This document shows positions 7,007-14,265 of a stretch of DNA of 27,829 bases, in pieces (position 1 is the stretch's first letter; each line of letters begins with the position of its first letter). Below the pieces are notes generated by a model. It did not search any database and had not been told where the DNA came from. It saw only the letters and a list, made by a program, of their open reading frames with translations. This DNA is from a virus: IMG/VR virus record IMGVR_UViG_3300020118_000049, positions 1 through 27,829 of that record. One strand, given 5' to 3'. Position numbers and translations under genes: made by a program.

Positions 7007-7750
7007 ATGGCCAAGAAGCCCGAGAGTACTGCCGTCGCCAACCAAGTGAACGGTGTCCAAGAAGTAATGCCGGAATGGCTCCAAAAGGGCAATGCCGGTA
7101 GCGAAGACGTCGGCGCAAAAGACATGATCTTGCCGCGTGTCGATGTCATCCAAGCGCTGTCGCCGCAGATCAAGAAGTCCGACCCGGCGTTCATTGAAGG
7201 TGCCGAACAAGGAAAGATCTTCAACACGGTGACCGGAGAAATTTACGGTGACTCCGTGATGTTCGTCCCGGTGATGTTCAAGAAGGAATATGTAGTATGG
7301 AAGTTGCGCAAGGCAGGAGGCGGATTCTGCGGGGCGTTCAAGACCCTTGACGAAGCCAATGCGTTCGTTTGCGAGCAACAGAACCCAGCCGATTTCGAGG
7401 CTGTCGAGTCTCACCAGCACTTCGTCATGCTCTTGACCGAGAACGGACCGGAAGAGGCAGTGTTCTCGATGACCAAGAGCAAGCTCAAGGTCAGCCGCGC
7501 CCTCAACACGTTGGTCCAGATTGCTGGTGTTGACCGTTTCGCTAAAGCGTACCGTCTGGATGCCGTCGAGGCCAGCAGCGATAAGGGGGATTTCTGGTCG
7601 TACAAGGCTCATGTGGTCGGTTTCGTTTCCAAGGAGCTGTACGAACGCGGTCAAGGTCTGTACGAAATGATCAAGGCCGGGGCTGCGGACGTTGACCGCA
7701 GCGACGTAGACAGCGAGGCAGCGGCCCACGCACCGTCAGCGGAGCTGTAA
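7007..7750 (+). CDS. Conserved phage replication-region protein
   Basis: A 247-residue protein with AAGGAG at a good distance. The first 35 residues are flexible and contain EWLQKGNAGSEDV, then DMILPRVDVIQALSPQIK, FNTVTGEIYGDSVMFVPVMFKKEYVVWK, and a long beta-rich region. The C-terminus is acidic (DVDRSDVDSEAAA). This matches a family I recall from phage replication modules, often next to nuclease and polymerase genes. An acidic tail would suit an ssDNA-binding protein, but I see no definite OB-fold signature. Translation is coupled to the next gene by a TAATG overlap. Alternative: a structural or scaffolding role, less likely at this position. Confidence 0.6.
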   Translation: MAKKPESTAVANQVNGVQEVMPEWLQKGNAGSEDVGAKDMILPRVDVIQALSPQIKKSDPAFIEGAEQGKIFNTVTGEIYGDSVMFVPVMFKKEYVVWKLRKAGGGFCGAFKTLDEANAFVCEQQNPADFEAVESHQHFVMLLTENGPEEAVFSMTKSKLKVSRALNTLVQIAGVDRFAKAYRLDAVEASSDKGDFWSYKAHVVGFVSKELYERGQGLYEMIKAGAADVDRSDVDSEAAAHAPSAEL

Positions 7751-8172
7751 TGCAGTTAGTCTCCAGAAAATTTGCCCTGGAGAACGGGCTTCCCCGTTAC
7801 TTTACGGGGAAGCCATGTAAACACGGCCACGTATGCGAGAGAATAGCCAGTAATTGGGTGTGCGTGGAATGTAACAGAGAAAACGTCAAGAAACAGGCAC
7901 AGATTACGCCCGATAGAGTTAGGGCCAACAAATTACGTTCAGGAAGAAAACAGAATCAAGTCAAGCTGGACAGGCGAGAGGCCGCGACGGGACATAGATG
8001 GCTAAGTCAGATGATAAGGGACGCTGTAAGGAACAAGGTCATATTCAAAACCCCGTGTGAGGTGTGTGGATGCGCGAAAGTAGAAGGGCACCATGTTGAC
8101 TACAGCAAGCCCCTACAAGTAATTTGGTTATGCAGGAAACATCATAGCGAGGTGCACAATGGGATTCGATAA
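7750..8172 (+). CDS. HNH endonuclease with zinc-ribbon
   Basis: A 140-residue protein whose ATG overlaps the preceding TAA (TAATG). The N-terminal part contains CKHGHVCERIASNWVCVEC, a Cys/His cluster typical of phage HNH proteins with a GKPCKHGH motif. The C-terminal HNH core is CEVCGCAKVEGHHVDYSKP followed by WLCRKHHSEVH, giving two zinc Cys pairs and the catalytic His-His. It is a different HNH subfamily from the three paralogues at 5829, 8666 and 14266. It overlaps the next gene by 14 bases. Likely a free-standing homing endonuclease inserted between two replication genes. Confidence 0.9.
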   Translation: MQLVSRKFALENGLPRYFTGKPCKHGHVCERIASNWVCVECNRENVKKQAQITPDRVRANKLRSGRKQNQVKLDRREAATGHRWLSQMIRDAVRNKVIFKTPCEVCGCAKVEGHHVDYSKPLQVIWLCRKHHSEVHNGIR

Positions 8173-8437
8173 CACCAATCGTGGAGTTCTGTTCCAGAAC
8201 GATAAGCAGGGAGTAGCTACCAGACCAGACTATAAAGGCAGCGTTAATGTCGATGGCGTAGAATACTGGTTCAGCGGGTTTATAAAAGTGGCAGGCCCGA
8301 ATGCCAAGAATCCGGGAAGTAAATTTTTGTCGGTGTCCGTGGAAAAGAAGGACGAGAAATACCTAAAACCCAAGGAGTCGTCAGGCACCAGGCCAAAGCC
8401 GAATTTCGACGACCTTGGGGGCGATATTCCATTTTAA
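8159..8437 (+). CDS. Small protein with SSB-like DIPF tip
   Basis: A 92-residue protein beginning MGFDNTNRGVLFQNDKQG, with GAGGTG upstream of the ATG. The body is beta-rich (YKGSVNVDGVEYWFSGFIKV, then SKFLSVSVEKKD). The C-terminus, DDLGGDIPF, matches the acidic DDDIPF tip with which bacterial single-stranded DNA-binding proteins recruit partners. The protein is shorter than a normal SSB, and I cannot confirm an OB fold by eye. Position in the replication block supports a DNA-associated role. A perfect hairpin lies immediately downstream. Confidence 0.55.
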   Translation: MGFDNTNRGVLFQNDKQGVATRPDYKGSVNVDGVEYWFSGFIKVAGPNAKNPGSKFLSVSVEKKDEKYLKPKESSGTRPKPNFDDLGGDIPF

Positions 8438-8445
8438 CGATTCAC

Positions 8446-8471
8446 GGCGGACTACGGTCCGCCATCATTTT
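8446..8471 (+). terminator. Hairpin with TACG tetraloop and short T-run
   Basis: GGCGGAC (8446-8452), loop TACG (8453-8456), GTCCGCC (8457-8463): a perfect 7-bp stem closed by C-G around a UNCG-type tetraloop, an exceptionally stable RNA structure. It is followed within four bases by TTTT (8468-8471). This is probably an intrinsic, perhaps partial, terminator or an mRNA-stabilising 3' end for the 7007-8437 unit; the next gene starts only 14 bases on. Confidence 0.65.
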
Positions 8472-8484
8472 CTGGGGATAGAAA

Positions 8485-8676
8485 ATGCCTTATGCGGTTC
8501 GAGTAGGAAACGACGGATTATTAAAACAGGGTCGAGTGGACCCACTGTCAGCGACTGTTTATCACCATCCGAGTTCATACGGAAAGGCCATCAAGGCTTT
8601 CGAGGAGCGGTTTCCGGATCACAAAGGCCAGTGCAAAGCCTTCGTATGGAAACGGGGTGTCCTAAGTGAGATTTAG
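8485..8676 (+). CDS. Small phage protein, 63 aa
   Basis: A 63-residue protein with GGGGATAG before its ATG. It begins MPYAVRVGNDGLLKQG and includes HHPSSYGKAIKAFEERFPDH and CKAFVWKRG. It appears soluble and basic, with no recognised motif. Its last codons overlap the GTG of the following HNH gene by 11 bases. It is the first gene after the hairpin. It is supported by the ribosome-binding site and fit within the gene chain; function unknown. Confidence 0.6.
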   Translation: MPYAVRVGNDGLLKQGRVDPLSATVYHHPSSYGKAIKAFEERFPDHKGQCKAFVWKRGVLSEI

Positions 8677-9103
8677 CGACAGGTTCTGGTCTAAAGTGGC
8701 CGTTGCGGGTCTGGACGATTGTTGGGAGTGGACCGCATCGGTCAACAAGAACTACGGCGTTTTTTGGCTAGACGGGAAAAACGTAAAAGCGCACAGGGTG
8801 GCTTACGAATTATCTAAAGGTCCTATAGCCCCTGACAATAAAATACTTCACTCGTGCGATAACCCAATTTGTTGCAACCCAAATCACTTATCCCAAGGGT
8901 CGGACCAAGACAATTCCGATGATATGGTTGCAAAAGGGAGATCCGCTAAAGGAGAGAGAGTAGCGGCAAGTTTTTTAACGGAGGATCAGGTCAAATTCAT
9001 AAAGTCTAGCAATAAAGGCCCAACTGAGCTAGCGGCCATGTTCATGGCCACGAGATCCACTGTGAGTAAAGTAAAACTCGGCAGAACGTGGAGGCACATA
9101 TGA
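8666..9103 (+). CDS. HNH homing-type endonuclease (paralogue B)
   Basis: A 145-residue protein starting at GTG inside the end of the preceding gene. It has the same plan as the gene at 5829: RFWSKVAVAGLDDCWEW, then HRVAYELSKGPIAPDN, HNH core ILHSCDNPICCNPNHLSQG, DDMVAKGRSAKG, and a C-terminal HTH-like helix pair ending LGRTWRHI. The TGA (9101-9103) overlaps the polymerase ATG (ATGA), and the polymerase ribosome-binding site lies inside its last codons. It may therefore ride on, or control, polymerase translation. Known relatives nick DNA near polymerase genes of competing phages. Confidence 0.9.
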   Translation: MRFSDRFWSKVAVAGLDDCWEWTASVNKNYGVFWLDGKNVKAHRVAYELSKGPIAPDNKILHSCDNPICCNPNHLSQGSDQDNSDDMVAKGRSAKGERVAASFLTEDQVKFIKSSNKGPTELAAMFMATRSTVSKVKLGRTWRHI

Positions 9104-10923
9104 GGTTTTCAGAGGCTGAGTATATATCGTTCGATACGGAAACTACGGGCCTATCATGGCCCTCTGACAAGGCATTCGGGTTCAGCCTAGCTACACCGGA
9201 CGGCACGGCGGAGTATCACGACATCCGGCACTCGCCGCAGATGATCGACTGGTTCAACGACGAAATGAGCAGGTTCCGTGGGACGATAATCTGTCACAAT
9301 GCAAGTTTCGACTTCAAGATGGCCGAGGCCAGCAGCTTATATTTCCCTCTAGAGCAACTCGACGACACCGTAATCAGAGCATGTTTAATCAATGAACATG
9401 AGAATTCGTTCTCGCTAGATTACTTGTCCGAGAAGTATCTTAACGAACGGAAAGAACATGACATCTACCCCGAGTTAGCGGCCCTGTTTGGCGGCAGAGC
9501 CACTCGCGGGGTGCAGATGAAGAATTTGCACCGGGCACCTCCAGAGATTGTGCGCCCGTACGCTGTCAAGGATGCTTTGTTGACAATTCGGCTGTGGGAA
9601 TGGCAACAGGAAGAGATCAAGAAACAGGGCATCGAGAGGATAGTAGAATTTGAGCGCCGGGTCATGGTGCCTTTGATTAAGGCCGAGATGCGGGGCATAC
9701 GGGTTGATGCCGCTCGTGCTGAGAAGGCAATGGCCAAGCTGACCATAGAAATCGAGAATCAGCAGGCTGAGTTGAACTCGCTGGTGGGCGTCGATCTGAA
9801 TGTCAACAGCCCAAAGCAGGTTAAAGAGATATTCGCCCCCAAGAAGGACGAAACGGGGGAATGGGTGGCCGACAACGGGACTTATTTGAGCATGACCGAC
9901 AGTGGGAACCCGTCGTTGGATGCTGAGGCCCTGCGTTCCATGGAGGGCGATCGCCGTGCTGAGCTGATACTGTCGGTGCGGTCCACAGTAAAAACCCGTG
10001 ACACTTTCTTGGCGGGGCACGTTCTTGGGCACATGGTTGGCGACCGAGTTTATCCTAATATAAATCAGACCAAGGGCGAGGATTCCGGCACCGGCACCGG
10101 ACGACTGTCCTATACCAATCCAGCACTCCATCAGATCCCGTCCCGCAACAAGAAAGTGGCCAGCATCGTAAAGCCCGTCTTCTTGCCAGATGAAGGGTGC
10201 GATTGGATGTCCCTCGACATGAACTCGTTTGAAGTTCGCGTTTTCGGGCACTTGATCAACAATCCTACCATCAACGCCGCTTACGCTGCCAATGAACTGC
10301 TGGACCTGCACCAGTATGTGGCCGACATCACAGGACTTCCCAGAAACGCCGCCTATTCCGGTCAAGCTAATGCCAAACAACTCGACCTCTCAATGATTTT
10401 TAATTCAGGGAACGGGGCTATTGCCGATAAAATGGGAATGCCATGGGAATGGAACAGCTTCAAGAAGGACGGGAAAGTATTTAAATACAAGAAGGCCGGA
10501 CCCGAGGCCGAAGCGGTGATTGCTCGTTACCACGAGCGAGTGCCGGGGGTCAAAGAATTAGCCCAACGGGCAAAAGACGCTGCCGAAGCACATGGATACG
10601 TACAAACTAGGCATGGCCGCCGTCTGAGATTTCCTAGAAAGTACAAAACTTACAAGGCATCCGGATTGGCCATTCAGGCCACCGCAGCCGATTTGAACAA
10701 AGAAATGTGGTTATTGCTCAGCGACATGGAGCCGGAAATGCGGGGTCATTTAATTATGAACACCCACGACAGCTATGAGCTAAACGTCCCCAAGGGGACC
10801 GATGCGCTGAGCCTTAAGAATGAAATTCAACACGGAGTGCGGATCGCCAATCCTTGGTTCAGAATACCATTGGTCGTAGACTTAAATGGCGTGGGCACAG
10901 ATTACTGGAATTCTCAAAAATGA
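9100..10923 (+). CDS. dpoZ: Family-A DNA polymerase with 3'-5' exonuclease, DpoZ-like
   Basis: A 607-residue replicative polymerase. I prefer ATG at 9100, with GGAGG at 9090-9094, over an in-frame GTG at 9088. The proofreading domain is intact: Exo I FDTETTG (Asp12, Glu14), Exo II CHNASFD (Asn67, Asp71), Exo III YAVKD (Tyr154, Asp158). In the polymerase domain, motif A is LDMNSFEVR (Asp373, Glu378) and motif C is HDS (556-558; HDE in E. coli Pol I). Motif B, ANAKQLDLSMIFN, keeps Lys426 but has Gln, Leu and Phe where Pol I/T7 have Arg, Phe/Tyr and Tyr. Known 2-aminoadenine phages carry polymerases of this class (DpoZ) next to purZ and datZ. The name rests on context, not on a measured preference. 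The TGA overlaps the primase ATG. Confidence 0.88.
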   Translation: MRFSEAEYISFDTETTGLSWPSDKAFGFSLATPDGTAEYHDIRHSPQMIDWFNDEMSRFRGTIICHNASFDFKMAEASSLYFPLEQLDDTVIRACLINEHENSFSLDYLSEKYLNERKEHDIYPELAALFGGRATRGVQMKNLHRAPPEIVRPYAVKDALLTIRLWEWQQEEIKKQGIERIVEFERRVMVPLIKAEMRGIRVDAARAEKAMAKLTIEIENQQAELNSLVGVDLNVNSPKQVKEIFAPKKDETGEWVADNGTYLSMTDSGNPSLDAEALRSMEGDRRAELILSVRSTVKTRDTFLAGHVLGHMVGDRVYPNINQTKGEDSGTGTGRLSYTNPALHQIPSRNKKVASIVKPVFLPDEGCDWMSLDMNSFEVRVFGHLINNPTINAAYAANELLDLHQYVADITGLPRNAAYSGQANAKQLDLSMIFNSGNGAIADKMGMPWEWNSFKKDGKVFKYKKAGPEAEAVIARYHERVPGVKELAQRAKDAAEAHGYVQTRHGRRLRFPRKYKTYKASGLAIQATAADLNKEMWLLLSDMEPEMRGHLIMNTHDSYELNVPKGTDALSLKNEIQHGVRIANPWFRIPLVVDLNGVGTDYWNSQK

Positions 10924-13145
10924 CAGCTGATAGGATGTTGATAGACATAAAGGAAATACAAAAAGCTGACAGTCTGCCGTTCGAGGAAGCGGTTTACCAC
11001 GCAGCGATATGCTACACCAAAGCCGGTCTTCTGGTTCTTCCTCTGGAGCCAAACAGCAAGAAGCTTCCTGCCGGGGGCGGCATCAACTACATGTCAGCCA
11101 GCAACAAAGAGGCCACCATCAAAAAGTGGTTCCACCCTGACAACGGGAAGTACAGGGGGTTCAACATAGGGATCGGGTGCGGGACCAATCAGGGTGTCGG
11201 GGTGCTGGACGTAGACGCCAAGTCGATAAATGGCACCACGGGGCTGAAAGAGTTGGAAAAGATAGTGACCAAGGAAGGCCCACTGCCCCCCGGCCCCCGG
11301 CAATCGACCCCATCAGGGGGCTACCACTACTTTTACGTTTGGCAAGACAACTTCGCGTCATCTAGCAGTAAAGTGGCCAACGGGCTGGACACCCGAGGGG
11401 GAACAGCGGATCGTTGCACAGGGCACGTGGTGGCATACCCGTCAGTACTAGGCACTAAGAAGTACGCATGGGAAGAGGGCGGGGAAGTACCGGACATGCC
11501 CGAATGGTTGTCAGTAAGCTTGGGCCAGCCGTGGAAAGAGAAGCCCAAAGAGTTGTTGGAGCGTCAAGAAGTACCGGTGCACCAGATAAACAGAATGCTG
11601 ACCATAATCGACCCGGATTCCCTGTCCTATGAAGACTGGGTAAAGGCAGGAATGGCCCTAAAATCAACGTGCGGAGAAGATGGTTTAGAACTGTGGGACG
11701 AGTGGAGTGCTGGAGGGTCCAGAAGGAAGAACGATGAGTGCAAGTCTAGATGGAAGACATTCCTAGAAGATGGGCCAGTAGGGTTCGGGACGTTGCTGTT
11801 CATGGCCAAGGAAGCCGGGTGGAGGCCATTGCCGGGGGATGTGTCTAATAACAACCTAGACGCTGAAATAGAAGAACGAGTGCTGGAAATGAACAAGAAG
11901 TATGCTCTGGTTCGTATGGGCAAAAACATGATCATAGCCACGTTCGCAAATAATGGGAATAAAGAGAAGGTAGGATTCCTGTCGATGGGGTCTTTCGAGA
12001 CCATGGCAGCGCCAGATAAAGTGCAGATTCCAACCAGAAATGGGTTCTCGGAAAGACAAATGTCCGACATCTGGTTGGGCAGCAGCCAACGCAGGGCTTA
12101 CTACGACGTCGGAATTTACCCGAACCAAGACGAGCCAGCAGGCACCCTCAACATGTGGAACGGATGGGGAGTCGAGCCGTCGCAAGCAGGGTCGTGCGAC
12201 AGATACTTGACCCACATGCGGGACATAGTGTGTTCGGGGGAGGTAACTATTTACGAATGGCTATTGGACTGGATGGCCGATTGTGTACAGGACAGCAGAA
12301 ACCTTAAAGGGTCGTGCGTTGTCCTGAGAGGAATAGAGGGGTGCGGAAAGGGAGCATGGGCAGACAACTTTGGGCAGTTGTTCGGCAAGCATTACACACA
12401 CTTGATCGACGCCGAACGGATGACCACCAGATTCAACAGCTTGACATCTGACAGCATCATAGTTTTTGCTGACGAAGTTCTGTTCCCCGGTGATAGAAAA
12501 GCGGCCAACGTTTTAAAGGGTCTCATTTCAGAACGCCGAATGACCAGAGAAGCCAAGGGAATTGACAGTATAGAAGTTGACAATCTAAACCACGTAATTA
12601 TTGCCTCGAACGAGGAGTGGATAATCCCAGCAGGGCCACAGTCGAGGCGTTGGTTGGTGTTGAACGTGAATGGCAGGATGGCGAACAATAAGACCTACTT
12701 TAAAGGTTTGTGGGACGAAATGGACAATGGCGGCAGGGCGGCACTCTTGTATTTGTTGAAGCATAGGAAAGTAACTAATAACTTGCGGCTGGCCCCGACC
12801 ACCGAAGGCTTGTTAGAACAACGTCGCATGTCCCATCGTCACGACAGCCTGATGCAATTCTTTATTGAAGCCCATAGCAAGGGCGGGTTTGAGACCATGG
12901 ACGCTGAGGCCCACATGGGCGACGTCGCCGGGTGGCCCAAGAAACTCATCAAGTATGAGATGTTCAATGAGTACAGGGTGTGGTGCAAGGAAACCCGAGT
13001 AAGCACTTACGACATGTTGTCCCTGCCGGTATTCTCATCCAAGATAGCGGATTACGGATTCCAGACTGACGGGAAGATCATAAACGTTCCGGAAGCATCA
13101 GTGTTTAACGAAATACTCGAGACTAAACAAGGTCTGAAGCTTTAA
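10920..13145 (+). CDS. Prim-Pol primase fused to SF3-like (DUF5906) helicase
   Basis: A 741-residue multidomain replication protein. ATG at 10920 overlaps the polymerase stop (ATGA); an in-frame ATG at 10935 is an alternative. Residues 20-230 are an archaeo-eukaryotic primase/polymerase domain: VGVLDVDAK (Asp97, Asp99), TPSGGYHYF (His136), LDTRGG. About 245-330 resembles PriCT-2 (DSLSYEDWVKAGMAL, DECKSRW). From about 440 a DUF5906-type helicase has Walker A GIEGCGKG (471-478), Walker B IIVFADE (Asp518, Glu519), and SNEEWIIP plus an Arg pair (SRRW). Similar fusions act as primase-helicases in phages such as NrS-1. It would prime and unwind DNA for the adjacent polymerase. It ends just before promoter P4. 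Confidence 0.9.
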   Translation: MTADRMLIDIKEIQKADSLPFEEAVYHAAICYTKAGLLVLPLEPNSKKLPAGGGINYMSASNKEATIKKWFHPDNGKYRGFNIGIGCGTNQGVGVLDVDAKSINGTTGLKELEKIVTKEGPLPPGPRQSTPSGGYHYFYVWQDNFASSSSKVANGLDTRGGTADRCTGHVVAYPSVLGTKKYAWEEGGEVPDMPEWLSVSLGQPWKEKPKELLERQEVPVHQINRMLTIIDPDSLSYEDWVKAGMALKSTCGEDGLELWDEWSAGGSRRKNDECKSRWKTFLEDGPVGFGTLLFMAKEAGWRPLPGDVSNNNLDAEIEERVLEMNKKYALVRMGKNMIIATFANNGNKEKVGFLSMGSFETMAAPDKVQIPTRNGFSERQMSDIWLGSSQRRAYYDVGIYPNQDEPAGTLNMWNGWGVEPSQAGSCDRYLTHMRDIVCSGEVTIYEWLLDWMADCVQDSRNLKGSCVVLRGIEGCGKGAWADNFGQLFGKHYTHLIDAERMTTRFNSLTSDSIIVFADEVLFPGDRKAANVLKGLISERRMTREAKGIDSIEVDNLNHVIIASNEEWIIPAGPQSRRWLVLNVNGRMANNKTYFKGLWDEMDNGGRAALLYLLKHRKVTNNLRLAPTTEGLLEQRRMSHRHDSLMQFFIEAHSKGGFETMDAEAHMGDVAGWPKKLIKYEMFNEYRVWCKETRVSTYDMLSLPVFSSKIADYGFQTDGKIINVPEASVFNEILETKQGLKL

Positions 13146-13156
13146 GAAGGTTCACA

Positions 13157-13185
13157 TTGTGTGTAGGCGCGAGATGTGGTATACT
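13157..13185 (+). promoter_or_regulatory. Extended -10 promoter P4 ahead of purZ
   Basis: TTGTGT (13157-13162), 17 bases, TATACT (13180-13185), with TGG before the -10. The -35 is weaker than in P2 and P3, so the extended -10 should matter. Bases 13171-13213 match P5 (16262-16304) without gaps at about 35 of 43 positions, including GAGG (13187-13190) and CCTC (13206-13209) spaced exactly as in P5. It gives the Z-synthesis genes their own start separate from the replication operon. Confidence 0.8.
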
Positions 13186-13226
13186 AGAGGTTGGGGGCAT
13201 GGTGTCCTCATTAACGGAGATTCAAA

Positions 13227-14264
13227 ATGAGCAAAAAACTAGATGTGATCGTGGATTTACAGTTTGGAAGTACGGGCAAAGGCCTTCTGGCCGGTTACTT
13301 GGGGACAAAGAACGGCTACGACGCAGTTATTTCAGCCAACATGATGAACGCGGGGCATTCCGCATATGCCCCGGACACCGGCCAGTTGTTTGTCCATAAA
13401 GTTCTGCCCTCCGCCATTTTTGGAGAGAATCTGAAAGTAATCGGCGTGGGGCCTGGATCTGCTTTTTTTATTGACCGGCTGGAAGAGGAATGGAAGGCCG
13501 TGTGCCAGTATCGGGGTGATTTGGTGTTGTTGATCCATGAGGCGGCGTGCGTGGCCACAGACCAGCATAAGGAGGCTGAGCAGAAGACCCTCTCGCGTAT
13601 CAGCAGCACCATGCAAGGCAGCGCCGAAGCCCTGATCGACAAGATTCGCCGCAAAGAGGGTGCGACCGCCAAATACCATATCGAGCAAATCGAGCACCGT
13701 CTTGGCCAGTACGGCGGCGTCGGGGTGCTGAGCCAGTTCGAGTGGCTGACTACTTTCGCCAACAAGGATTCGATCCTGTTGGAAGGATCTCAGGGGTATT
13801 CCCTCAGCCTCAGCGCCGGATTTTACCCATACTGCACCAGTCGTGATTGCACCCCGGCCCGAGTAATTGCCGATTGTTCCTTGCCGGTTGGTTGGCTGCG
13901 CGACATTTATGGCAGCTGCCGCGTTCACCCTATCCGGGTCGGGAACACCCCCGACGGGTTCAGCGGCGATTGGTATCCGGATCAGAAGGAAATGCATTTC
14001 TCTGATCTGGGCCAGCCCGATGAATTAACCACCGTCACTAAGCGGGTTCGTCGCATCGCCACGTTCTCAGAAATCCAAATCTTCGAGGCAATGTCTATGG
14101 CCACCCCCTCGACGGTGTTCCTTAATTTCGCCAATTATAGCGCGACAGACGCCGCCGATGCTATTGATGTCATTGACGGCATCGCGCAAACGTTCGGCTG
14201 TGGCGGGGTCAAGTTGATCGGAATGGGTCCCCGCCCCTCCGAAATCCACGAAGTGGAAGAGTAA
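13227..14264 (+). CDS. purZ: 2-aminoadenylosuccinate synthetase PurZ
   Basis: A 345-residue PurA homologue, much shorter than bacterial PurA (about 430). GGAG precedes the ATG, and an ATTAAC leader element lies at 13210-13215. The N-terminal nucleotide loop reads QFGSTGKG, with Ser15 where PurA (QWGDEGKG) has its catalytic Asp; this substitution is the known PurZ hallmark. The NAGHS segment keeps the catalytic His44. Downstream are HKVLPSAIF, EGSQGYSLSL, FYPYCTSRDCTP and a C-terminal GMGPRPSE. Known reaction: dGMP, Asp and ATP or dATP give 2-aminoadenylosuccinate (dSMP), which host PurB converts to dZMP. It acts in the cytoplasm. It is first in a unit with mazZ and datZ, which supports phage-wide replacement of adenine by 2-aminoadenine. 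Confidence 0.95.
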   Translation: MSKKLDVIVDLQFGSTGKGLLAGYLGTKNGYDAVISANMMNAGHSAYAPDTGQLFVHKVLPSAIFGENLKVIGVGPGSAFFIDRLEEEWKAVCQYRGDLVLLIHEAACVATDQHKEAEQKTLSRISSTMQGSAEALIDKIRRKEGATAKYHIEQIEHRLGQYGGVGVLSQFEWLTTFANKDSILLEGSQGYSLSLSAGFYPYCTSRDCTPARVIADCSLPVGWLRDIYGSCRVHPIRVGNTPDGFSGDWYPDQKEMHFSDLGQPDELTTVTKRVRRIATFSEIQIFEAMSMATPSTVFLNFANYSATDAADAIDVIDGIAQTFGCGGVKLIGMGPRPSEIHEVEE

Positions 14265-14265
14265 C

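Noticed and set aside
7014-7729. Leftward open frame of over 200 codons opposite the 7007 gene
   Set aside because: It is an antisense shadow; the plus frame has AAGGAG, conserved-looking sequence and TAATG coupling.
9088-9099. GTG at 9088 as polymerase start
   Set aside because: ATG at 9100 has GGAGG at the right distance and makes the ATGA overlap used throughout this window.
9475-10380. Leftward 301-codon open frame inside the polymerase gene
   Set aside because: The plus frame carries all polymerase and exonuclease motifs; the antisense product has no recognisable domain.
13332-13997. Leftward open frame within purZ
   Set aside because: It is antisense to a clearly homologous PurA/PurZ protein and has no start signals.
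13227-14264. Ordinary adenylosuccinate synthetase (PurA) for AMP synthesis
   Set aside because: The length is about 345 instead of about 430, the catalytic Asp is Ser15, and the neighbours are mazZ and datZ.
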